Origin: Desulfoprunum sp.
GTDB lineage: Bacteria; Desulfobacterota; Desulfobulbia; Desulfobulbales; Desulfocapsaceae
Length of the DNA stretch: 9,177 nt
Assembly (NCBI GenBank): GCA_030696435.1
Contig: JAUYSF010000439.1
Span: forward strand, 1-9,177
Direction: 5' to 3'
In this document: one piece after another, positions 1 through 4,396 of the stretch
Position numbering within the stretch: position 1 is the first letter of the stretch
Layout: every line of letters starts with the position of its first letter
Program-made: the position numbers and the translations under genes
The notes under the pieces: model-generated
The model's input: the letters and a program-made list of their open reading frames with translations, nothing else
Told to the model about the DNA's origin: nothing
Databases searched by the model: none

Positions 1-30
1 GATGGAAAATAAACTACACGCTCTCTTCAT
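1..30 (-). CDS. possible 5' end of a leftward gene running off the window
   Basis: A leftward ATG at 30-28 opens a frame (MKRACSLFSI) that stays open to the window edge. A good ribosome binding site, GAAGGA at 44-39, lies 8 bases upstream. The first residues are basic and then hydrophobic, as at the start of a signal peptide or membrane segment, but ten codons cannot identify a product. The same frame is open further upstream to an ATG at 189, but I read that part as decayed transposase sequence. This could easily be chance. Confidence 0.2.
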   Translation of the reverse strand, partial: MKRACSLFSI

Positions 31-200
31 TGAAATGTTCCTTCGTTTAAGGATTACTTGTTTACAGGGGCAATGCCCTGCTGAATGTGTCAATATCCTG
101 CTCGGTTGCTCAAGCTCCGTAAAACACTCAAGATGATACGGTGAAAGCAGGGAGTAGCCAAGGCTGAAATACGTTTCGTGCCAATACATTGAGAAGTTGC

Positions 201-209
201 ATTATAACA
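201..209 (-). promoter_or_regulatory. extended -10 element pointing left
   Basis: The minus strand reads TGTTATAAT, a perfect extended -10 (TG-N-TATAAT). No good -35 lies 16-18 bases upstream; TTGAAA is present but with a 20-base gap. It could drive the possible leftward gene at 30, giving a leader of about 165 bases, or it may be chance in AT-rich relic sequence. Confidence 0.22.
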
Positions 210-345
210 GCATCTTGCTTTTTGTATTTCAACGTAGAAATAATTTTGTTTTTGTTGCAATACTCTCATCCATAACCCTCAATAATGATGCTGGCAACAA
301 CCTGTTACATTTTTTCGTAAAAATCAAGCAAATTTTAATTTCTCC

Positions 346-501
346 TTAAAAATGCACCCCTTGACAGTTAAGAATCGTCCTTCTGATTGCATGGGAAGAG
401 ATACGTGGTGCATCAGCGCCATTTACGGTGATCAATCTGAAGCCACCGTAAATGAATGACTTGAAACGTTCGCCCCTGTTCAGTAATGTCCTGATACGCA
501 T
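346..501 (-). pseudogene. ISL3-family transposase, N-terminal fragment (51 codons)
   Basis: A 51-codon leftward frame begins at ATG 501-499 behind AGGAGA (511-506) and ends at TAA 348-346. Its first 19 residues, MRIRTLLNRGERFKSFIYG, closely resemble the N-terminus I know from ISL3-family transposases (pattern M-R-x-K-T-I-L-N-x4-F-K-S-F-V-Y). The start lies about 60 bases inside the proposed element end at 560, as expected for such an insertion sequence. After FIYG the match is lost; the CxxC-rich zinc-finger region and DDE domain that should follow are absent. The +2 frame continues with LQIDHRKWR before a stop, so a frameshift near codon 20 is possible. It cannot encode an active transposase. 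It could instead be a real tiny ORF, but the start motif argues for a relic. Confidence 0.45.
420..454. repeat. perfect 11-bp inverted repeat with 13-base loop
   Basis: CATTTACGGTG (420-430) pairs perfectly with CACCGTAAATG (444-454). An overlapping alternative hairpin lies just upstream: GTGGTGC (405-411) and GCGCCAT (416-422), 7 bp with two wobble pairs and a 4-base loop. There is no following T-run, so it is not an obvious terminator. It lies inside the proposed IS relic, on the antisense side of the transposase fragment, and its function is unknown. Confidence 0.5.
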
Positions 502-644
502 TGCTTCTCCTGTGAGGGTCTCGTAAAAACCATCACATCCACCACGGAGTGGCAGTGCCCTTATTTTGAGCAGCCTATTTCCATAGATTCTGCGGAAGAG
601 GCTTTCTTCTCAACCATAACAGTCTACCTCAGATGGAGAATTAT

Positions 645-1403
645 ATGAGTAAAGTTATTGCCTTTGCCGGAAAAGGCGGAGTGGGTAAAACAACGGTTGC
701 AGCTCTTGTCGTGCGCTATCTGTCTCAGGCAGGAAAAACCCCGGTGCTCGCAGTCGACGCAGACCCCAACAGCAACCTGGGTGAGACCCTGGGCCTTGAG
801 GTAACGGCCACCATCGGCGATATCCGTGAGACCTATATGAAAGACCCTCAGGGAATTCCCTCGGGGATGGATAAGATTAACTATCTTGAAACCCTCGTGG
901 AGCAGGCCCTCATTGAAAAACCAGCCTTTGATCTTCTGGTTATGGGGCGGCAGGAAGGTCAGGGCTGCTACTGTATGGTCAACAATATCCTCAATAAATT
1001 CACGGACAAACTCACCAACAGCTACAAGTATATGGTCGTTGATAACGAGGCCGGGATGGAACATCTGAGCCGGCGCACCAGCGGCAAGGTGGACGTGCTT
1101 TTTCTCGTCACCGATTACTCGCTGCGGGGCCTGCGGGCCGTAGGCCGGATCCATGGAATGCTCGAAGGTCTCAATTTGGATGTCAAGCAACTCGGACTGA
1201 TCGTCACGCGGGCCCCGGAAAAACTCAATGCTGCCTTTCTCAGCGAGGCCGAGGCGATCGGCATTCCTCTTGCCGCCATCATTCCGGATGACCCGGCGCT
1301 CCTTGAGTTCGATATGGAGAAACGTTCTCTGCTGGAACTGCCGGACACCTCTCCCTCGGTTATGGCCGTCAATACCCTTTTGACCACGACCGTCCCTCTC
1401 TGA
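645..1403 (+). CDS. cooC: CooC-like MinD/ParA-family ATPase (CO dehydrogenase nickel-insertion accessory protein)
   Basis: This is a 252-residue cytoplasmic P-loop ATPase of the SIMIBI/MinD class, the usual CooC length. In the family, ATP-driven dimerisation supports nickel insertion into the C-cluster of carbon monoxide dehydrogenase. Visible motifs are the deviant Walker A KGGVGKTT at 10-17 (signature Lys10, catalytic Lys15), the VDADPN switch region at 37-42, a Cys-Tyr-Cys at 108-110 within the GRQEGQGCYC stretch, and a Walker-B-like VVDNEAGMEH at 131-140. In characterised CooC the C-x-C binds metal at the dimer interface. I chose ATG 645 because GGAG at 635-638 sits 6 bases upstream; the in-frame ATG at 633 would overlap that site and lacks one of its own. 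No CODH gene (cooS) is in the window, so its partner is distant or lies off the left edge. A related MinD-type maturation ATPase for another metalloenzyme is the main alternative. Confidence 0.88.
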   Translation: MSKVIAFAGKGGVGKTTVAALVVRYLSQAGKTPVLAVDADPNSNLGETLGLEVTATIGDIRETYMKDPQGIPSGMDKINYLETLVEQALIEKPAFDLLVMGRQEGQGCYCMVNNILNKFTDKLTNSYKYMVVDNEAGMEHLSRRTSGKVDVLFLVTDYSLRGLRAVGRIHGMLEGLNLDVKQLGLIVTRAPEKLNAAFLSEAEAIGIPLAAIIPDDPALLEFDMEKRSLLELPDTSPSVMAVNTLLTTTVPL

Positions 1404-1430
1404 TTCGAGGCGCAGACAATACGACAGAAT

Positions 1431-1472
1431 CTGTCTTAGGACGTACAGAACATGTCCCAAGACAGGTTTTTT
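1431..1472 (+). terminator. intrinsic terminator after the cooC-like gene
   Basis: CTGTCTTAGGACGT (1431-1444) pairs with ATGTCCCAAGACAG (1452-1465) around a 7-base loop, with one A/C mismatch and one G-U pair. A run of six T (1467-1472) follows after a single G. It starts 28 bases after the cooC stop. This is a textbook Rho-independent terminator and indicates that the next gene is transcribed separately. Confidence 0.85.
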
Positions 1473-1488
1473 GTCTGAGGCCTCCACG

Positions 1489-1506
1489 CCTTGACCCAGG
1501 TCAAGG
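1489..1506. promoter_or_regulatory. FNR/CRP-family-like palindromic operator
   Basis: CCTTGACC-CA-GGTCAAGG is a perfect 8-bp inverted repeat. Its core, TTGAC-N4-GTCAA (1491-1504), has the spacing of the FNR consensus TTGAT-N4-ATCAA. Its centre (1497.5) falls at -41.5 relative to the start site predicted from the TATACT box at 1527-1532, the canonical class II activator position. That geometry supports an activator site over chance. Because TTTT follows the palindrome it might instead form a small second terminator hairpin, but the 2-base loop makes that poor. Which CRP/FNR-family regulator binds is unknown. Confidence 0.55.
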
Positions 1507-1526
1507 TTTTCCCCGCACATTCAGCA

Positions 1527-1532
1527 TATACT
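1527..1532 (+). promoter_or_regulatory. -10 box of the zinc-ribbon/HD gene promoter
   Basis: TATACT matches the sigma-70 -10 consensus at 5 of 6 positions. The -35 position (around 1504-1509, AGGTTT) is poor, as is common for activator-dependent promoters. The predicted start is near 1539, giving a leader of about 128 bases. The leader contains a possible TCGGCT/AGCCGA pairing but no recognised riboswitch. Confidence 0.45.
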
Positions 1533-1666
1533 CACAGGGAGATTCAGACTTCCGGACAGAAGGATTCTTCGGCTGTGGTATTCAAGATAATGATTAGAGT
1601 ATCCCCTCAAGCCGACTCACCTCTTCCCTCCGGACCTTTCACTCATTCTCATCAAGGAGTGCTGCC

Positions 1667-2395
1667 ATGAAGTGCCCAGGTCAAGACATGCAGTTCTGGA
1701 ACGAAGCTGCAATTTTTGAGGCCACCTGTCCAGGATGCGGCGGGACAATCGAATTCTACAAGGATGATACCAACCGGAAATGCGGCAACTGCGGCAATCG
1801 CATGGTCAATCCCCGCATGGATTTTGGTTGCGCCTCCTATTGCCAGTACGCCGAACAGTGCCTCGGAACGCTGCCTGAGGAGTTTGTCGGCAACCGGGAC
1901 AATCTGTTGAAAGATCGAGTGGCGGTCGAGGTAAAGCGCTATCTCAAAGCCGATTTCAAACGCATCGGTCATGCCATCAAGGTTGCCCAGCAGGCCGAAA
2001 AGATCTGCCGGGAGGAAGGCGGAAATCTTGCGGCAACGGTCTGCGCGGCCTATCTCCTGGAAGTGGGTGAAGTCGAGGCCCTCAATAAATTTGGTGCGAG
2101 CGCAGCTGAACACAGGGTCAGGGAAACGACCACGCTTGCCGAAACAATCCTGGGAAAACTGGGTGCCAAAGAGGCGATCATCCAGGAGGTCTGCAACCTC
2201 ATCGATCATTCTCTCACACTGCAGGATACAACCCATCCTGACTATCGGGTCCTTGCTGATGCGCTGGTTCTTGCCGGCCTTGAAGAAGAGAACAAGCACA
2301 CACCTCTGACGGCGGCCCGGCTGACCAAGGCGATCGACAATGACCTGCTGACTGGCAGCGGCCGCCAGCTCGCTGAAAAGATGCTCAAACCGTAA
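1667..2395 (+). CDS. zinc-ribbon protein with a degenerate HD-type phosphohydrolase domain
   Basis: This 242-residue cytoplasmic protein starts at ATG 1667, with AAGGAG at 1654-1659, 7 bases upstream. The N-terminus carries a zinc-ribbon Cys set (C21-x2-C24 and C39-x2-C42), then C55, C59 and C65 in FGCASYCQYAEQC, which may bind a second metal or cluster. Residues about 80-210 align with the HD fold as I remember it from sulfate-reducer relatives: RIGHA (His102), then CAAYL followed by the signature pair, then an EVC-x-x-I helix and a DADL-like helix near 198. Relatives read CAAYLHDIG; here it is CAAYLLEVG, so His131 and Asp132 are replaced by Leu and Glu. The usual second Asp of DAD is Leu200. 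Metal-dependent hydrolysis is therefore doubtful. A binding or regulatory role is my inference. It has its own promoter and is not co-transcribed with the cooC-like gene. Confidence 0.75.
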   Translation: MKCPGQDMQFWNEAAIFEATCPGCGGTIEFYKDDTNRKCGNCGNRMVNPRMDFGCASYCQYAEQCLGTLPEEFVGNRDNLLKDRVAVEVKRYLKADFKRIGHAIKVAQQAEKICREEGGNLAATVCAAYLLEVGEVEALNKFGASAAEHRVRETTTLAETILGKLGAKEAIIQEVCNLIDHSLTLQDTTHPDYRVLADALVLAGLEEENKHTPLTAARLTKAIDNDLLTGSGRQLAEKMLKP

Positions 2396-2435
2396 ACTGT
2401 GAAACCGCAGAATAACGAGATCATCGCCCCTCCCC

Positions 2436-2473
2436 TTACCCAGGGACAAAATAAGGTTTCATCCCTGGGGTAA
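2436..2473 (+). terminator. hairpin downstream of the zinc-ribbon/HD gene
   Basis: TTACCCAGGGA (2436-2446) pairs with TCCCTGGGGTAA (2462-2473), 11 bp with one bulged G and a 15-base A/T-rich loop, 40 bases after the stop codon. Only a weak T-stretch follows (ATTTCCC), so this is a likely but not textbook terminator. Confidence 0.5.
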
Positions 2474-2848
2474 TCATTTCCCTCCTCCTCTGTCACAATT
2501 TCCATACAACCCAGGGCCATGCCACTGGGGCGTGTCACCTATTCCACACACTTCCAATTCTCGACCTAATTACAAGAATATACCTCATAAGCTGGCATTT
2601 TCTTCATCACCGCAGGCATACAGCAAAATAGAAATCGATAGCCACTCTAGACAAAAAAACTCTGCCTCCATGTATTTAATATACTGTTTTTACTATATTA
2701 AAAATATTTTCAGCGAATGAGCGCTCCATGGCCCCAAAGTTGCTTTAAGAGAAGACAGGAACAAGTGCAAAAATGCCCCCGACACTGAAGATCAACTCTC
2801 TAAATATCCTGCGCCGTGTCTTAAAGGAAGAAAGACTCGGAGCAATTT
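2474..2848. other. gene-free AT-rich intergenic stretch
   Basis: I see no convincing gene here. A 62-codon frame beginning with GTG at 2532 lacks a ribosome binding site and has unprotein-like composition. The stretch becomes strongly AT-rich around 2560-2720 and holds the inverted repeat at 2675-2702, the palindrome AAAATATTTT at 2701-2710, and GAGCGCTC at 2719-2726. A longer-range 8-bp pairing, CTTTAAGA (2743-2750) with TCTTAAAG (2819-2826), is also present. No tRNA or recognisable RNA family was seen. Confidence 0.5.
2675..2702. repeat. AT-only inverted repeat
   Basis: TTTAATATA (2675-2683) and TATATTAAA (2694-2702) form a perfect 9-bp inverted repeat around the loop CTGTTTTTAC, directly followed by the palindrome AAAATATTTT. 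It lies about 150 bases upstream of the predicted stress-protein promoter. It could be a protein-binding or DNA-bending site; no function can be assigned. Confidence 0.45.
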
Positions 2849-2877
2849 TTGATACTGGCTTGCACGATTATTAGCAT
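2849..2877 (+). promoter_or_regulatory. sigma-70-like promoter of the universal stress protein gene
   Basis: TTGATA (2849-2854, 5/6 to consensus) and TAGCAT (2872-2877, 4/6) are separated by exactly 17 bases. The predicted start near 2884 gives a short leader of about 29 bases that includes GGAGG at 2900-2904. Confidence 0.5.
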
Positions 2878-2912
2878 CTGGTTTGAAATTCTAGACAACG
2901 GAGGAATGGATT

Positions 2913-3857
2913 ATGGCTGAAGGAAACAAAAATGTGCTGCTTGCGGTAGATGGCTCAGATGAATCCCTGGCAGTGGTTCGCTATGTAAGTGAATCACTGC
3001 ATCCAACCGGTTCCGAGGTCCTGGTGTACCAGGTTATGAGTAAGGTCCCCGAGGTCTTCTGGGATCTGGGCAAAGATCCTGCCTGGCTGCCGAAAATTGA
3101 AGCAGTTCGGGAATATGAACAAAAACAGGAGGGTTTTGCGGCCAGTTTCATGAACAAGGCCGTTGAGATGTTTAAAGCGGCCGGATTCAAGCCGGGAAGC
3201 GTTGCCACACGGATCGGTGTGCAACAGGAAGGAATTGCCAGGGATATAGTGGCGGAGGCTAAACGAGGCGGCTATAACGTCTTGGTCATCGGACGAGGCA
3301 AGTCGGGCTCGGCGCAGGATATGCCTCTCGGCGGTGTTGCCAGCAAGATTCTGAGTGCAGCCCCCGCACCTGCCGTGTGGCTGGTAGGAGGCAAACCAAG
3401 TTCCGACAATATTCTGATTGCCATGGATTCATCTGAAAACGCCATACAGGCTGTCAAACATGCCGGCAAGATGTTCAAGCACGGCAAGAATAACATTACC
3501 TTGTTCCACGCCGTGCGCGGAATCTCAGTTTCTATGGAAGGCATGGAAGACATATTCCCGGATTCGTATCGCAAGCGCCTGCTGGAAGATGCCGAGAGGG
3601 AAATTCGCCCTGCCCTGAAACTGGCCGAGCTCTGGCTGGCCAAAATGGATATTGCCCCGGAACGGATATCCACCAAGATTGTTACCGGAGTCAGCAGCCG
3701 GGCTGCAGCTGTCGTCGAAGAGGCCAAGCAGGGTGCCTATGGCACAATCGTGGCCGGTAGACGAGGCATTTCCGAAGTTGCTGATTTCTCAATGGGCCGG
3801 GTCACAAACAAGCTGACCCAACTGGCGAAAGAGCAGGCGTTGTGTATTGTCGGCTAA
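2913..3857 (+). CDS. tandem-domain universal stress protein (UspA family)
   Basis: This is a 314-residue cytoplasmic protein with two Usp domains, about 6-159 and 165-314. Each opens with the expected beta strand and nucleotide-contacting Asp (VLLAVDGSDES with Asp13; ILIAMDSSENA with Asp172). Each ends with the glycine-rich loop region and a final strand (AVWLVGG; ALCIVG). The ATP-binding signature G-x2-G-x9-G-(S/T) is altered: domain 1 has GRGK, then GG at 140-141; domain 2 has GRRG (282-285), then GR at 295-296, so neither ends in Ser/Thr. Nucleotide binding may be weakened or changed. Start ATG 2913 has GGAGG (2900-2904) 8 bases upstream. It is monocistronic, with its own promoter and hairpins behind it. 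Usp proteins generally act in stress or energy-limitation responses; the specific role here is unknown. Confidence 0.88.
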   Translation: MAEGNKNVLLAVDGSDESLAVVRYVSESLHPTGSEVLVYQVMSKVPEVFWDLGKDPAWLPKIEAVREYEQKQEGFAASFMNKAVEMFKAAGFKPGSVATRIGVQQEGIARDIVAEAKRGGYNVLVIGRGKSGSAQDMPLGGVASKILSAAPAPAVWLVGGKPSSDNILIAMDSSENAIQAVKHAGKMFKHGKNNITLFHAVRGISVSMEGMEDIFPDSYRKRLLEDAEREIRPALKLAELWLAKMDIAPERISTKIVTGVSSRAAAVVEEAKQGAYGTIVAGRRGISEVADFSMGRVTNKLTQLAKEQALCIVG

Positions 3858-3871
3858 GCCGACAATACACA
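3841..3871 (+). terminator. perfect 14-bp hairpin with the usp stop codon in its loop
   Basis: TGTGTATTGTCGGC (3841-3854) pairs perfectly with GCCGACAATACACA (3858-3871). The three-base loop, TAA at 3855-3857, is exactly the stop codon of the stress-protein gene. No T-run follows, so it is not a classic intrinsic terminator. It may protect the 3' end of the mRNA, affect termination of translation, or work with the next hairpin. Confidence 0.6.
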
Positions 3872-3891
3872 CATCATACCGATCAACAAAC

Positions 3892-3942
3892 ATGGCGGGC
3901 GGAAGGAAACTGAGCTGAATCAGGTTTCTTCCCGCCTGCCAT
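3892..3942. terminator. long hairpin between convergent genes, probably a terminator for the leftward operon
   Basis: The 19-base arms 3892-3910 and 3924-3942 pair with two G-U pairs and one mismatch. Inner bases CTGA/TCAG can extend the stem with a bulge. Read leftward, the stem is followed by the T-rich GTTTGTTG, favouring termination of the four-gene minus-strand operon that ends at 3981. Read rightward the T content is low, but it may also stop read-through from the stress-protein gene. Confidence 0.65.
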
Positions 3943-3980
3943 ATCTCATTGCACCGGACTGTAATCCCGGACAAGAATAA

Positions 3981-4370
3981 TTAATAGAGCCCCAACAGGT
4001 TTCCGGCCAGCAGGGTTAGACCGACACAGGCAACACGCTTAACAACCAGCGGACTCACCCGTTTGGCGATCTGCGGGGCGATATAACCGCCGAGCAGGGC
4101 TGCCGGGAACATGGCAAGGAAAAAAATCAGATCGAAATTACCGAACTGATAATGGCGCATCGTACTGACCGTGGTATTGAAAAAGATGGCCAGCAACGAA
4201 CTGCCGACAACCAGGTACATAGGCAGGCGCAGGGCGACGGTCATCAGCGGCACCATGAAGGGTCCGCCGCCAAAACCGAACATCGACGATACAATGGCGA
4301 TGAGAAAACCGCCGATGCAGCCGACCACCATATTGACCTGAAATTCCTGACCCCAAAATTCTACTTTCAT
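3981..4370 (-). CDS. TauE/SafE (TSUP) family half-transporter, stand-alone membrane protein
   Basis: This 129-residue inner-membrane protein has about four hydrophobic segments, roughly 13-30, 37-63, 79-98 and 108-128. It carries the glycine-rich TauE/SafE signature FGFGGGPFMVP at 31-41. Usual family members are about 250 residues with two homologous halves each bearing this motif; this protein is only one half. The other half is at the end of the preceding gene (4397-5653). It has a strong ribosome binding site of its own (AGGAGG at 4384-4379, 8 bases before the ATG) after a 26-base gap, so it is a separately translated gene, not a frameshift product. I infer that the two proteins assemble into one transporter. 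The family exports sulfite, sulfoacetate and related sulfur anions; the substrate here is unproven. Confidence 0.8.
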   Translation of the reverse strand: MKVEFWGQEFQVNMVVGCIGGFLIAIVSSMFGFGGGPFMVPLMTVALRLPMYLVVGSSLLAIFFNTTVSTMRHYQFGNFDLIFFLAMFPAALLGGYIAPQIAKRVSPLVVKRVACVGLTLLAGNLLGLY

Positions 4371-4396
4371 ATCGGATTCCTCCTAGTAGTGACCGA

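Larger units (their letters stand above)
68..560 (-). mobile_element. decayed, internally deleted ISL3-family insertion sequence relic
   Basis: Read leftward, one end at 560 begins GGGCACTGCC. Read rightward, the other end at 68 begins GGGCAATGCC, a 9/10 match in inverted orientation. Beyond a 5-base offset the similarity continues (GTGGTGGATGTG against CTGCTGAATGTG, 9/12). Just inside the 560 end is a transposase N-terminus (see 346-501). Just inside the 68 end, codons 138-85 (minus strand) contain YH, then ELEQP, then LTH, resembling the YHTLG-LPEP-THRF C-terminus I associate with ISL3 transposases. Full elements are about 1.3-1.6 kb, so roughly two thirds would be missing. No target-site duplication is visible, which fits an old relic. 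The family assignment is from memory of conserved ends, not a search. Confidence 0.4.

Noticed and set aside
361..389. TTGACA as a -35 box for the cooC-like gene
   Set aside because: No acceptable -10 follows at 16-18 bases and it would give a leader of more than 240 bases; it also lies in the IS relic.
561..644. Promoter for the cooC-like gene
   Set aside because: Only weak matches (TTATTT-N17-TAGATT at 561-589) were found, not enough to call.
624..1520. Long leftward frame (298 codons) opposite the cooC-like gene
   Set aside because: It is the antisense shadow of a gene with clear CooC motifs. It crosses the terminator and operator region and has no recognisable domain.
1652..2449. Leftward 265-codon frame opposite the zinc-ribbon/HD gene
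   Set aside because: Antisense shadow; the sense frame has the ribosome binding site, zinc-ribbon cysteines and family similarity.
2532..2720. 62-codon rightward frame beginning with GTG
   Set aside because: No ribosome binding site, AT-driven composition rich in Ser/Tyr/Ile/Lys, and overlap with AT-rich inverted repeats; it reads as intergenic sequence.
2851..2877. Possible sigma-54 promoter (TGGCTTGCA... TAGCAT)
   Set aside because: The GG and GC pairs do not have the required -24/-12 spacing. A sigma-70-like TTGATA-N17-TAGCAT fits the same stretch.
4371..4396. Frameshift or sequencing error as the cause of two TauE/SafE halves
   Set aside because: The first gene ends after a hydrophilic charged tail, and the second has a perfect AGGAGG site 8 bases before its ATG, so two real genes fit better.
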